Assembly: GCA_963849695.1 (NCBI GenBank)
Contig: CAWKIT010000016.1
Coordinates: 124,001-188,000, forward strand
Origin: DASSUW01 sp963849695
GTDB taxonomy: Bacteria; Actinomycetota; Thermoleophilia; Solirubrobacterales; Solirubrobacteraceae
DNA length: 64,000 bases
Direction of reading: 5' to 3'
Position 1 is the stretch's first letter. Every line of letters starts with the position of its first letter. The translations under genes were made by a program, and so were the position numbers. This document shows positions 1 to 8,717 of the stretch, in pieces. The notes beneath the pieces are model-generated. The model was not told the DNA's origin. It saw only the letters and a list, made by a program, of their open reading frames with translations, and made no database searches.

Positions 1-1426
1 GGTGGCCGCCCTCGACCGGCAGGATGTCGTAGAAGTCGCCGCCGACCTCGGCGCCGCGCTCGCCCGCGTGGTAGGTGGCCTGAGCCTCCCAGCCCGGCAG
101 GTCCGGCAGCGACTTCGGCAGCAGGCTGGCCTGCAGCGTGTGGGCCACGCGCTCCTGCGCGGTGTACAGCCGCGCGTTCTGGATCGCGGTCGCCGCCCGC
201 AGGGCGAGGTCCTCGGCGAACGCGAGGTCGGCCTCGTCGAACCGGCGGCCGCTCTCGGCGGCGACCAGCGAGATCGCACCCAGCGTCACGTCGGCGATCC
301 GCATCGGCACCGCCATCGCCGAGCGCATCCCGAGCTCGCGGATCAGCCTCAGGTGCTCGTCGTCGCGGGCGGCCGCGACGAGCAGCGCGTCCGGGATCTC
401 GGAGTACAGCTCGGCGCCGCCCCCGCGGATGATCGCGGCAAGGCCGGTCGTGCCGTCCAGGTCGGGCGGATAGCGCCGCCGCAGCTCGTCCGCCATCTCG
501 ACCTTGGCCGGGTCGACGTGGGCCACCGCGACCTGCTGCACCTCGCCCTGCTCGTCGAGCAAGTCGATCCCGCACCAGTCCGCCAGCCGCGGCACGATCA
601 TGCGGGCGATGCGCTCGAGCGTCTGCTCGTATTCGAGCGAGGAGGCGAGCAGCTGGCCGGCCTCGGCGAGGAACCGCTGGCGCAGCTCGGCGGTCTTGGC
701 CTCGGTGACGTCCTCGATGATGTTGATCGCGAGCCTGGCGCCCGACGGGTACTCGTACAGCGTTGCCTTGGTCAGCAGCCAGAACGCCTCGCCGGTATCG
801 CGCCGGACGCTGCGGGTGAGCAGCGCCGGCGCGGTCTCGCCGGCGACGAGCCGGCGTCCGGGCAGATCCTCGACGGCGACCGGGGAGCCGTCCTCGTGCG
901 TGATGTGGAAGCGCTTCGCGAGCTCGCCGGGCTCGGCCTCGAGCACGTCGTCGGCGCTGCCCGACCCGAGCAGCCTCACCGCCGCCTGATTGACGTACAC
1001 GGTCTTGCCGCGCTCGTCGTGCACGGTGACGGCCTCGCCGAGCGAACCGAGGATCCCGTCCAGGCGCGCCTCGGTCGCCAGCAGCCGCGTCGCGAGCGCG
1101 GTCGCCCGCTCGCGCGCCCGGGCCGCCACCACCGCGAGAGCTGCGAACACGGTGAAGAAACCGATCCTGTAGGCCGCCTGCCCGGTGTTGGTCTGGTCGT
1201 TCCACCAGGTGCTGCCGATCGCGATCGCGATGGCGAACGCCCCCGTGATCGCCACCTCGCGCTTGTCGCCGATCACGGCGAGCACGAGCGGCACCAGCAG
1301 GACCGTGCCGGTGATCGTCAGCGTCGAGCCCGCGATCGCGATGTCGAGCGCGGCGAGCGCGATCTGGAGGCCTAGCGCGGCGGCGAGCCGCGGCTTGGAC
1401 AGGGTGGGGGTGGAGACCGGGGACAT
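1..1426 (-). CDS. Membrane PAS/GAF sensor with SpoIIE-type PP2C phosphatase domain (3' end cut by window edge)
   Basis: About 475 residues are visible. The order is several hydrophobic helices (about residues 10-100), a PAS domain (about 110-230), a GAF domain (about 245-400), then the beginning of a SpoIIE/RsbU phosphatase domain with 'QASLLP' and the family hallmark 'GGDFYDI' near residue 465. The catalytic remainder lies beyond base 1. By family, such proteins dephosphorylate anti-anti-sigma factors in partner-switching stress circuits; no RsbV/RsbW partner is in view. The ATG at 1426 is preceded by GGGGACAGG. The frame stays open upstream to about 1560 but offers no start codon there. Confidence 0.92.
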   Translation of the reverse strand, partial: MSPVSTPTLSKPRLAAALGLQIALAALDIAIAGSTLTITGTVLLVPLVLAVIGDKREVAITGAFAIAIAIGSTWWNDQTNTGQAAYRIGFFTVFAALAVVAARARERATALATRLLATEARLDGILGSLGEAVTVHDERGKTVYVNQAAVRLLGSGSADDVLEAEPGELAKRFHITHEDGSPVAVEDLPGRRLVAGETAPALLTRSVRRDTGEAFWLLTKATLYEYPSGARLAINIIEDVTEAKTAELRQRFLAEAGQLLASSLEYEQTLERIARMIVPRLADWCGIDLLDEQGEVQQVAVAHVDPAKVEMADELRRRYPPDLDGTTGLAAIIRGGGAELYSEIPDALLVAAARDDEHLRLIRELGMRSAMAVPMRIADVTLGAISLVAAESGRRFDEADLAFAEDLALRAATAIQNARLYTAQERVAHTLQASLLPKSLPDLPGWEAQATYHAGERGAEVGGDFYDILPVEGGH

Positions 1427-1561
1427 CCTGTCCCCGGCGATCCTAGCCCGCGGGTGCGTATGTGTGCCGCCGGTCTTGCGGAAGGCGCCGCGCTCGATGC
1501 CCTCCTTGAGCGCGGACCGGAAGAGCGGCTTGTGGCAAACGCAACGTCTGGAAGCGGACTG

Positions 1562-1789
1562 TCAGCCCTGATCGCGGCCGCCGACCTCGCCGCGCAGGGT
1601 GGCGATCTCGGTGACCGCAAGGCCTACGAAGGCATCGGCGGAGGCGGCGATGTCGATCTCTAGGTCGCCCGCGAGCTCCTCGTCGCCCATGGCGAGCGCG
1701 ATCGCGCGGTCGAGGCGGAGCGAGGAGAGGTACGCGCGCTCGTCGGCCGCGCTGGTGGTGGGGATCGTGAAGCTCGGCATGACCGGCAT
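1562..1789 (-). CDS. Small acidic hypothetical protein, 75 aa
   Basis: An ATG at 1789 with a purine-rich stretch (GGAAGCGCAGG) in front opens a 75-codon frame with strong G/C third positions. The product is acidic, has no membrane segment and no recognised motif; its middle ('LAMGDEELAGDLEIDIAA') looks helical. It sits directly upstream of, and in the same direction as, the SpoIIE-type phosphatase gene, so co-transcription is possible. Function unknown; the coding call rests on codon bias and start context only. Confidence 0.55.
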   Translation of the reverse strand: MPVMPSFTIPTTSAADERAYLSSLRLDRAIALAMGDEELAGDLEIDIAASADAFVGLAVTEIATLRGEVGGRDQG

Positions 1790-1840
1790 CCTGCGCTTCC
1801 GCCGGCCCTACGCCCATGAGGGAACCCCCTGAACCGCGCG

Positions 1841-1885
1841 GGTGAGGGGGTCCGACCCCGTCGTGTGGCGCGGGTCTGACTCCGC
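1841..1885. repeat. REP-like palindrome locus A (GGGGTC-N-GACCCC)
   Basis: GGGGTC at 1847-1852 and GACCCC at 1854-1859 form a perfect 6-bp inverted repeat around one base. A weaker relative follows at 1871-1883 (GGGTCTGACTCC). The same core recurs at about 28359 and 43245. It lies in the short gap before the glucose dehydrogenase gene. Confidence 0.5.
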
Positions 1886-1908
1886 TTGGCCACGGGTACG
1901 TTGCGGAC

Positions 1909-2955
1909 ATGCGCGCGCTCACGGTGATCCCCCTGCAGGCAGGCTCGGCCGCGGTCGTGGACATGCCCGAGCCGGAGCCCGGGCCGGGTGAGCTGCTGGT
2001 GGACGGGATCGCGCTCGGCGTCTGCGGCACCGACCGCGAGATCATGGACGGCGATTACGGCTGGGCGCCGCCGGGCGCCGAGCGGCTGGTTCTCGGCCAC
2101 GAGTCGCTCGGCCGGGTGCGCGAGGCGCCCGCCGGCAGCGACTTCGCGCCCGGCGACCTCGTGGTCGGCGTCGTCCGCCGCCCCGACCCCGAGCCGTGCC
2201 CGGCCTGCGCCCGCGGCGAGTTCGACTTCTGCCGCAACGGCCGCTACACCGAGCGCGGGATCAAGGAGCTGCACGGCTACGGCTCCGAGCGCTGGACCGT
2301 CGAAGCCGAATACGCGGTCAAGCTCGACCCGTCGCTGGAGCCGGTCGGGATGCTGATGGAGCCGACCACGATCCTGGCCAAGGCATGGGACCAGATCGAG
2401 CGGATCGGCGCCCGCGCCTACTTCGCGCCCGAGCGCGTGCTGGTGACCGGCGCCGGCCCGATCGGGCTGCTGGCGGCGATGCTCGGCGCCCAGCGCGGGC
2501 TCGAGGTGCACGTGCTCGACCGCGCCACCGAAGGCACGAAGCCGCAGCTCGTCGCCGACCTCGGCGGCCACTACCACAGCACCGACGTCGCCACCGTGGC
2601 GGTCGACCTCCAGCCGGACATCGTCATCGAGGCGACCGGAGTGGAGCAGGTGATCGCCGAGGCGATGGCGCACAACGCCGCCGCCGGCATCGTGTGCCTG
2701 ACCGGGGTCTCGCCGGCCGGACGCCCGCTGACCGTCGATCTCGGCGCGCTCAACCGCGACATCGTGCTCGAGAACGACGTGATCTTCGGGACCGTCAACG
2801 CCAACCTGCACCACTACGCCCTGGCGGCCGAGGCGCTCCTCGACGCCGACCGCTCATGGCTCGAGCGGATGATCTCCCGGCGCGTTCCGCTCGAGCAGTT
2901 CGAACAGGCGGTCGAGAAGCAGCCCGACGACGTCAAGGTCGTCCTCGACCTCTGA
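1909..2955 (+). CDS. Zinc-dependent glucose 1-dehydrogenase-like medium-chain dehydrogenase
   Basis: A 348-residue enzyme with the layout of archaeal/actinobacterial NAD(P)-dependent glucose dehydrogenases, which oxidise D-glucose to gluconolactone. Catalytic zinc residues are visible as C39 and H64-E65 ('GHES'). A Cys-rich structural lobe lies at 97-108 ('CPACARGEFDFC', three of the usual four cysteines). The Rossmann motif 'GAGPIGLL' is near residue 182. The start is ATG at 1909, fitting the family N-terminus. The gene stands alone after a REP-like palindrome and 13 bases before a membrane protein gene. Other sugars or alcohols as substrate cannot be excluded. Confidence 0.85.
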   Translation: MRALTVIPLQAGSAAVVDMPEPEPGPGELLVDGIALGVCGTDREIMDGDYGWAPPGAERLVLGHESLGRVREAPAGSDFAPGDLVVGVVRRPDPEPCPACARGEFDFCRNGRYTERGIKELHGYGSERWTVEAEYAVKLDPSLEPVGMLMEPTTILAKAWDQIERIGARAYFAPERVLVTGAGPIGLLAAMLGAQRGLEVHVLDRATEGTKPQLVADLGGHYHSTDVATVAVDLQPDIVIEATGVEQVIAEAMAHNAAAGIVCLTGVSPAGRPLTVDLGALNRDIVLENDVIFGTVNANLHHYALAAEALLDADRSWLERMISRRVPLEQFEQAVEKQPDDVKVVLDL

Positions 2956-2968
2956 GACGATCCGCCGC

Positions 2969-4219
2969 ATGGCGGCGTGGCCCGGGGAGGAGATCGAGGA
3001 GCGGGCGGGCGACATCGCGGACGCGGCCGACCAGCTGCTGCGGCGGCAGGCCGCGTGGCGCCACCGGCGCGTCGAGACGCTGACGATGCTGAGCCACGAG
3101 CAGGTGCGGCGCCACGTGTCGGTCGACTTCACGGTGCCGGCCGAGCTGCGCGAGCGCCTGCGGCTCTCGGACGCCGACGAGTTCGCGGTCCCGCTCGCGT
3201 TCCTGGCCAAGCGGCCGCTCGTGCACTTCGACCTGCGCAACGAGGAGGGGCACTCGATCCCGCTGCTCACGGCCGAGCAGAGCACCATGATCGGCCGCGA
3301 GCTGCTCGAGCAGGCGCTCGAGGGCGACCTCGCAGCCCAGGACGCCGGCGAGGAGACGCAGCTCGCGGTCATCCCGGACGCGAGCGAGCTGATCGAGGTC
3401 GTGCTCGGCGAGGGTGACGTCACCGGCGCCGTCGAGCGGCTCGAGCGGCGGCACGGCCTTGATCCGCTCGACGACTTCCGCGACCTCGCCGAGATCCTGT
3501 CGCGAAGCTTCGTGCTGTGGGCCGTCGTGCGCGGCCTCGAGCGCCGGCGCGTGTTCAAGTTCGCCTACGACGAGCCGTTCTCGCAGCGCCTCGGGCTCGC
3601 CTACGTCTACGCCGCCCCCGGCTCCACGGAGGCTTGGAGCTACCACGTCGAGGTCGCCGTCCCGGAGGACCTCAGGGCCCGCACGACGCGTCTCTGGGAC
3701 GCCGCCAGCGGCGCGGTGCTGGTCAGCGGGATCGTCGACGCCGACCGCCCCGCGCTGTACTACGTCGGCGACCCGGCGCGGCAGCCCGCCCGCCCGCAGG
3801 TGGTCGTCGACTACGGCGCCGAGCGCAGCCGCTTCCTCGGCCCGGCGGCCATCGTGGCCACCGTGATCGCGCTGCTCGTGGCGCTGCCGACGGTGTTCGC
3901 CGACCTTCTGACGCTGTCGGAGAGCGCCGGCCCGGCGATCGGCCTCGTGCTCTCGACCTCGGCCGTATTCTCCGCCCTCGTGCTCCGCACCGACGAGCAT
4001 CCGCTGCTGCGGCGGCTCCTGATCCGATACCGCCTGTGCCTCGTGGCCAGCACCCTCGCCGCGCTGTTCGCCGCCGCGGCGCTCGGCTTCCGGGCGGACG
4101 ACTGGATCATCGAGGTGACGTGGTGGGGAGCGACCGTTGTCTCCATCCTGACCGCCGCTATCCTTGTAGTTGCGGTTGCCCGCTCACCATCGGCGTACAG
4201 CCGCCCCGCGCCGCCATGA
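2969..4219 (+). CDS. Hypothetical protein with four C-terminal membrane segments, 416 aa
   Basis: The first 285 residues are soluble, charged and mixed alpha/beta. Residues about 290-410 hold four hydrophobic helices, the last ending close to the C-terminus, so the protein looks like a cytosolic domain anchored by a C-terminal four-helix bundle. No catalytic motif was recognised. The ATG is 13 bases after the glucose dehydrogenase stop. The stop overlaps the next small gene by 4 bases (ATGA), which suggests translational coupling. Confidence 0.85.
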   Translation: MAAWPGEEIEERAGDIADAADQLLRRQAAWRHRRVETLTMLSHEQVRRHVSVDFTVPAELRERLRLSDADEFAVPLAFLAKRPLVHFDLRNEEGHSIPLLTAEQSTMIGRELLEQALEGDLAAQDAGEETQLAVIPDASELIEVVLGEGDVTGAVERLERRHGLDPLDDFRDLAEILSRSFVLWAVVRGLERRRVFKFAYDEPFSQRLGLAYVYAAPGSTEAWSYHVEVAVPEDLRARTTRLWDAASGAVLVSGIVDADRPALYYVGDPARQPARPQVVVDYGAERSRFLGPAAIVATVIALLVALPTVFADLLTLSESAGPAIGLVLSTSAVFSALVLRTDEHPLLRRLLIRYRLCLVASTLAALFAAAALGFRADDWIIEVTWWGATVVSILTAAILVVAVARSPSAYSRPAPP

Positions 4220-4395
4220 GGATCCCCTTCATCCACCGCAAGCCGGAAGACATCGCCAGCATCGCGAGGCGCGCGACGTACGTCGGCTCCGCCGAGGTCG
4301 CCGGCCCGCGCTTACGGCAGGACAAGACGCTCGAGGACACCCGCCGGGCGCGCGCACGCATCAACGCGCGCCGGAACGGCTCCGCGCCCAGCTGA
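4216..4395 (+). CDS. Small basic hypothetical protein, 59 aa
   Basis: The start ATG overlaps the preceding TGA (ATGA at 4216-4219). The product is Arg-rich, has no membrane segment and carries a basic C-terminal half ('RARARINARR'). The 3' end overlaps the convergent acetoacetyl-CoA synthetase gene by 35 bases. Coupling to the upstream membrane protein and good third-position bias support it; function unknown. Confidence 0.62.
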   Translation: MRIPFIHRKPEDIASIARRATYVGSAEVAGPRLRQDKTLEDTRRARARINARRNGSAPS

Positions 4396-6250
4396 CGAAG
4401 AAGTCGAGCGCTGCCGGGTTCTGCAGCGAGTCGCGGCTGGCCGCCTTCTGCGGTTCCGTCCCCTGGAGGATGCGCTTGACCGGCAGCTCGAGCACCTTGC
4501 CCGAGAGCGTGCGCGGCACCTCCTGCACCTGGATCACCTCGTCGGGGACGTGGCGCGGCGAGCAGTCCTCTCGCACGCGCGCGCGGATGCGCTTGACGAG
4601 CTCGTCGTCGAGCTCGGCGCCCTCGCGCAGGACCACGAACAGCGGCATCGTGCCGACGTCCACCACCAACGCGTCGACCACCTCGTCGACCGCCAGCACC
4701 GCGCGGTAGATCTCGGCCGTCCCCATCCGCACCCCGCCGCGGTTGATCGTCGAGTCCGAGCGGCCGGTGATGATCGCGGTGCCGCGCTCGGTGATCTCGA
4801 TCCAGTCGCCGTGGCGCCAGATCCCCGGGTACATGTCGAAGTACGACTCGCGGTAGCGCTCGCCGTCGGGGTCGTTCCACAGGTGCAGCGGCATCGACGG
4901 CATCGGCTTGGTGATCACCAGCTCGCCCACCTGCCCGATCAGCGGGCGCCCCTCGGGGTCCCACGCCTCGACCGACGCGCCGAGCGAGCGCGCCTGCAGC
5001 TCGCCCTCGTAGACGGGCAGGATCGGGACGCCGCCGACGAACGCCGTGCACAGGTCGGTGCCGCCGCTGGTCGAGAACAGCCACGTGTCCTCGCCGACGT
5101 GGTCGTACACCCAGCGGAAGGCGTCCGGCGACAGCGGCGAGCCGGTCGAGCCGACCGCCCGCAGCTTCGACAGGTCGCGGCCTCTCGCCGGCTCGACCTC
5201 CGCCTTCATGCAGGCGGCGATGTACGCCGCGCTGGTGCCGAAGCAGGTGATGCCGGCGCGGTCGGCGAGGTCCCACAGCACGTTCATGTCCGGCTGGGCG
5301 GGGCTGCCGTCGTAGAGCACGATCGCGGCCTCGGTGAGCAGGCCGGAGACGAGGAAGTTCCACATCATCCAGCCGGTCGTCGTGAACCAGAAGACGCGGT
5401 CGCCGGCCTGGGCGTCGACGTGCAGGTGCAGCTTCTTGAGGTGCTCGAGGAGGATCCCGCCCTGGCCCTGGACGATCGCCTTCGGCAGGCCGGTGGTGCC
5501 GGACGAGTACAGGACCCACAGGGGATGGTCGAACGGCACACGCTCGAACGCCAGGTCGCCGGGCTGCTCGAAGCCGTCCTGCCAGCCGGAGCCGTCGAGG
5601 TAGCCGAGCCGCACGACGCGCCCGCCGACCTCGGCGGCGATCCCGTCGACGACCTCGCGGCGGTCGAAGTCGCGGCCGTTGTAGCGGTAGCCGTCGACCG
5701 CCAGCAGCACCTTCGGCTCGATCTGGGCGAAGCGGTCGATCACCGAGCGCGCTCCGAAGTCGGGCGAGCAGCTCGACCACACCGCCCCGATCGACGCGGT
5801 GGCCAGGAAGCCGGCGACCGCCTCGGGGATGTTCGGCATGTAGGCGGCCACGCGGTCGCCGCGCTCGACGCCGAGCGCGCGCAGGCCGCCGGCTATGCGG
5901 GCGACCATCTCGCGCAGCTCGCCCCACGTCACCTCGGCCTGCTCGCGCAGCTCGGAGGCGTGGACGATGGCGACCGTGTCCGGGTCCTTGCCGCGGAACA
6001 GATGCTCCGGATAGCTCACCTCGGCGCCCGGGAACCACTCGGCGCCCGGCATGTCGGCGCTCGCCAGCACCCGCTCGTAGCCGCCCTCGACCCCGAAGAA
6101 CCTCCAGATCGACGCCCAGAACCCCTCGAGGTCGTCGACCGACCAGCGCCAGAGATCGTCGTAGGTCGTGTGGCCGTGCTCGCGCATGTAGCGGGTCATC
6201 ACGGCCCGCTCGACCGTCTCCGCGGGCGGCTCCCACAGCAGCGTCGGCAT
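4361..6250 (-). CDS. aacS: Acetoacetyl-CoA synthetase (acetoacetate-CoA ligase)
   Basis: A 629-residue ANL-superfamily ligase that activates acetoacetate to acetoacetyl-CoA via an acyl-adenylate, linking ketone bodies or PHB breakdown to CoA metabolism. It shows the P-loop 'YSSGTTGLPK', the core 'FGTSAAY', the 'RHGDW' region and the C-terminal catalytic lysine in 'RTLSGKVLELPVKR'. The N-terminus 'MPTLLWEPP' matches this family rather than acetyl-CoA synthetase. I chose ATG 6250 (GGGGG upstream) over ATGs at 6271, 6274 and 6292 because those collide with the divergent gene starting at 6273. Confidence 0.93.
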   Translation of the reverse strand: MPTLLWEPPAETVERAVMTRYMREHGHTTYDDLWRWSVDDLEGFWASIWRFFGVEGGYERVLASADMPGAEWFPGAEVSYPEHLFRGKDPDTVAIVHASELREQAEVTWGELREMVARIAGGLRALGVERGDRVAAYMPNIPEAVAGFLATASIGAVWSSCSPDFGARSVIDRFAQIEPKVLLAVDGYRYNGRDFDRREVVDGIAAEVGGRVVRLGYLDGSGWQDGFEQPGDLAFERVPFDHPLWVLYSSGTTGLPKAIVQGQGGILLEHLKKLHLHVDAQAGDRVFWFTTTGWMMWNFLVSGLLTEAAIVLYDGSPAQPDMNVLWDLADRAGITCFGTSAAYIAACMKAEVEPARGRDLSKLRAVGSTGSPLSPDAFRWVYDHVGEDTWLFSTSGGTDLCTAFVGGVPILPVYEGELQARSLGASVEAWDPEGRPLIGQVGELVITKPMPSMPLHLWNDPDGERYRESYFDMYPGIWRHGDWIEITERGTAIITGRSDSTINRGGVRMGTAEIYRAVLAVDEVVDALVVDVGTMPLFVVLREGAELDDELVKRIRARVREDCSPRHVPDEVIQVQEVPRTLSGKVLELPVKRILQGTEPQKAASRDSLQNPAALDFFVSWARSRSGAR

Positions 6251-6272
6251 CAGTGCCCCCACAGCCGCCATC

Positions 6273-7008
6273 ATGCCAGCCGTGCTGCGCACGGTGACCG
6301 CGACCCGCTACGTGACCCCCTTGCGCGAGGGCGGCTCGCTGCCGGGCCTGGTGGAGGCGGACGACGACGGCCTGTACGTCGTGAAGTTCCGCGGCGCCGG
6401 CCAGGGGCCGAAGGCGCTGGCGGCCGAGATCGTGGTCGGGGAGCTGGCACGGGCGCTCGGGCTGCCGGTCCCGGAGCTCGTGCTGGTGGAGCTCGACGGC
6501 GAGATGGCGCGCGCCGAGCCCGATCCCGAGATCCAGGATCTGATCCGCGCCAGCACGGGCCTCAACCTCGGGGTCGACTTCCTGCCGGGCGCGCTGCCCT
6601 ACAACCCGGCGCGGCCACCGACCGCCCGACCTCGCGGCCGCCGTCGTATGGCTCGACACGCTGGTCGAGAACGTCGACCGCACGCCGCGCAACCCGAACC
6701 TGCTGCTGTGGCACGGCAGGCTGTTCCTGATCGACCACGGGGCCGCGCTGTACGTCCATCACGGCTCCGGCGACCCGCTGGAGGCGGCGCGGCGCCCGTT
6801 CGGCGGAATCCGCGACCACGTGCTGCTCGCCGCTGCCGGGTCGCTCCTGGAGGCCGACGCACGGCTCGCCGAGCTTGCCCGGCCGGATGCCGCGGCCGCG
6901 CTGGTCCCGCACGCCTGGGCGGACGGCGCGCCCTATGCCGAGCACCTGGCGCGGCGGCTGGAGGCGCCGCGCGACTGGATCGAGGAGGCTGAGCGTGTCC
7001 GGACGTGA
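6273..7008 (+). pseudogene. HipA-like (HipA_2-type) kinase, interrupted by one frameshift
   Basis: The first frame gives an N-lobe with 'YVVKFRGAGQGPKALAAEI', the lysine and surrounding pattern of HipA-like kinases. At about 6615-6635 the homologous sequence moves to another frame, which continues with 'ENVDRTPRNPNLLLWHG' and 'LFLIDHGAALY', the expected catalytic and metal-binding loops, to a TGA at 7008. Joined, the protein is about 245 residues and complete. With strong sequence on both sides and no other lesion, one indel (real or a consensus error) explains it. It overlaps the DUF3037 gene by 14 bases and diverges from aacS. Confidence 0.8.
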
Positions 7009-7381
7009 GGACTTCCAGTATTCGATCCTGCGGGTCGTCCCGCACGTAGAACGTGGCGAATGCTTGAACGCGGGCGTCCTGCTGTTCTGCCGCCGGCTGC
7101 GGTTCCTCGGGGCGCGCACGGGACTCGACGCCGCGGCGATGGCGGCTCTGGCGCCGGACCGCGACGCCGACGAGGTGCGTGCCCACCTGAGCGCGCTGGA
7201 GCGGGTGGCCGCCGGCACCCCCGACGGCGGCCCGATCGCGGCGCTCGAGCCGTCCGAGCGCTTCCACTGGCTGACCGCCCCGTCCAGCACGGTCGTGCAG
7301 GCGTCGCCGGTCCACACCGGGCTGACGACCGACCCGGCTGCCGAGCTCGACCGCCTGTTCGAGCAGCTGGTCGCCCGGTAG
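6995..7381 (+). CDS. DUF3037 family protein
   Basis: 128 residues beginning 'VSGREDFQYSILRVVPHVERG', the typical DUF3037 opening, with 'ECLNAGVLLFC' following. The GTG start at 6995 is set by GAGGAGG 6 bases upstream and overlaps the HipA-like kinase gene by 14 bases, so the two are translated as a pair. The pairing of a HipA_2-like kinase with DUF3037 recurs in bacteria; its role is not established and a toxin-antitoxin-like or regulatory kinase module is only a hypothesis. The stop codon lies at the edge of an inverted repeat. Confidence 0.85.
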   Translation: MSGREDFQYSILRVVPHVERGECLNAGVLLFCRRLRFLGARTGLDAAAMAALAPDRDADEVRAHLSALERVAAGTPDGGPIAALEPSERFHWLTAPSSTVVQASPVHTGLTTDPAAELDRLFEQLVAR

Positions 7382-7397
7382 TACACGCGACGTGTAC
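7381..7397. promoter_or_regulatory. Inverted repeat GTACACG-CGA-CGTGTAC
   Basis: Perfect 7-bp arms around a 3-base centre, directly after the DUF3037 stop and about 100 bases upstream of the sugar dehydrogenase gene. It could be a dimeric repressor site for that gene; nothing in the window identifies the binder. Confidence 0.3.
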
Positions 7398-7496
7398 AGA
7401 CCGCAAGTTCCCGGGATCCGGTGCGTTGAGAGAGGGTGACCGGCCCGGCGCCCGCGACCGGCGGGCGCGAGCGCTGTGCCTGTCATCCTTGGCGTG

Positions 7497-8717
7497 GTGA
7501 GGTGCATGCCCGTGCTCGTCGCGTCGGCCGTGACGCTGGCGCTCGGATGCGGTGGCGGGGGAGACCGCGCGACGGCGCAGAGCACGCCGACCCCGACGCC
7601 CACCGAGCCGCCGGCCGCCACCGCGACGGCCACGCCGGCGCCCACCGCCACCCCGGTGGCGCGGCCCGGTTTGCGGCTTCAGCGCATCGGGACGTTCGAG
7701 GACCCGGTGTACGTCACCGCTCCTCGCGGCGATCGCCGGCGCCTCTTCGTGGTCGAGCAGGCCGGCCGCGTGCGCGTGGTGCGCGACGGCCGCAAGGTGG
7801 ATCGCCCGTTCCTCGACGTGTCCGACCGCATCGCGTCAGGCGGGGAGCGCGGCCTGCTGTCGCTCGCGTTCGCGCCGGACTACGCGTCGAGCGGTCGCTT
7901 CTACGTCTACTACACGGCGCCGGACGGCGCCATCCGGATCGTCGAGTACCGCCGCGCGAGCGTCGAGCGGGCCGACCACGGCTCCGCGCGTCTCGTGCTG
8001 TCGGTGTCCCACCCGGCCTCCAACCACAACGGCGGGCTGCTGCTGTTCGGTCCGGACGGTCTCCTGTACGCCGGGCTCGGTGACGGCGGCGGGGGCGGAG
8101 ACCTGCACGGCTCGCGCGGCAACGGACAGAACCTGGGAACGCTGCTGGGCAAGATCCTGCGATTCGATCCGCGGCGTGAGGGAGGCCGCCCTTACCGCGT
8201 GCCGTCGTCCAACCCGTTCGCCGGCCGCAGCGGCGCGCGGCCGGAGGTCTATGCCTACGGGCTGCGGAACCCGTGGCGGTTCGCGTTCACGCCGCGGGGG
8301 CACCTGGTGGTCGCCGACGTCGGCCAGGGCGAGGTCGAGGAGGTCTCGATCATCCGCCGCGCCGGGGCGAACCTCGGGTGGCGCGTGTGGGAGGGGCGGA
8401 GCCGCTACGCGTCGGGCGAGGCCGCGCCCGGGCACCTGCCGCCGGTCATCCAGCGCTTCCATTCGGACGGCAACTGCTCGATCACGGGCGGCGTCGTGGT
8501 CCGCGATCCCGTGTTGTCGGCGCTGCGCGGGCGCTACGTGTTCGGGGACTTCTGTCGCGGACGGATCGAGTCCGCGCGGCTCAGCAACGGCCGCGCCCGC
8601 GACGTGCGGCAGACGCGGCTCGAGGTCGACGCGCTCTCGTCGTTCGGAGAGGACGCCAGGCGCCGCGTGTACGTGACCTCGCTCGACGGCCCGGTCTACC
8701 GGCTCGTACCGCGTTGA
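7497..8717 (+). CDS. PQQ-type soluble sugar dehydrogenase lipoprotein (GSDH/sorbosone dehydrogenase family)
   Basis: An exported six-bladed propeller enzyme of about 406 residues. The N-terminus is a lipoprotein signal ending in the lipobox 'LALGC', followed by a Thr/Pro-rich linker (about residues 30-60), then the catalytic propeller with 'FVVEQAGRVRVV', 'ERGLLSLAFAPDY', 'SNHNGG' (the family's catalytic His region), 'GDGGGGGD' and 'YGLRNPWRFAF'. The family oxidises aldoses or sorbosone in the periplasm or outside the membrane, usually with PQQ. GTG 7497 gives an Arg in the signal peptide; ATG 7506 has the better Shine-Dalgarno (GAGG) and is equally possible. Confidence 0.87.
   Translation: MRCMPVLVASAVTLALGCGGGGDRATAQSTPTPTPTEPPAATATATPAPTATPVARPGLRLQRIGTFEDPVYVTAPRGDRRRLFVVEQAGRVRVVRDGRKVDRPFLDVSDRIASGGERGLLSLAFAPDYASSGRFYVYYTAPDGAIRIVEYRRASVERADHGSARLVLSVSHPASNHNGGLLLFGPDGLLYAGLGDGGGGGDLHGSRGNGQNLGTLLGKILRFDPRREGGRPYRVPSSNPFAGRSGARPEVYAYGLRNPWRFAFTPRGHLVVADVGQGEVEEVSIIRRAGANLGWRVWEGRSRYASGEAAPGHLPPVIQRFHSDGNCSITGGVVVRDPVLSALRGRYVFGDFCRGRIESARLSNGRARDVRQTRLEVDALSSFGEDARRRVYVTSLDGPVYRLVPR

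Noticed and set aside
2..1375. Long plus-strand frames across the left 1.4 kb
   Set aside because: They are antisense shadows of the phosphatase gene; in GC3-rich DNA long antisense frames are expected, and their products are Arg/Ala-rich without family motifs.
1427..1560. N-terminal extension of the SpoIIE-type phosphatase ('CVCHKPLFRSALKEGIERG…')
   Set aside because: The frame is open and protein-like, but has no ATG, GTG, TTG or CTG start before the stop of the upstream gene; ATG 1426 has good context. It could be a remnant of a small zinc-binding peptide.
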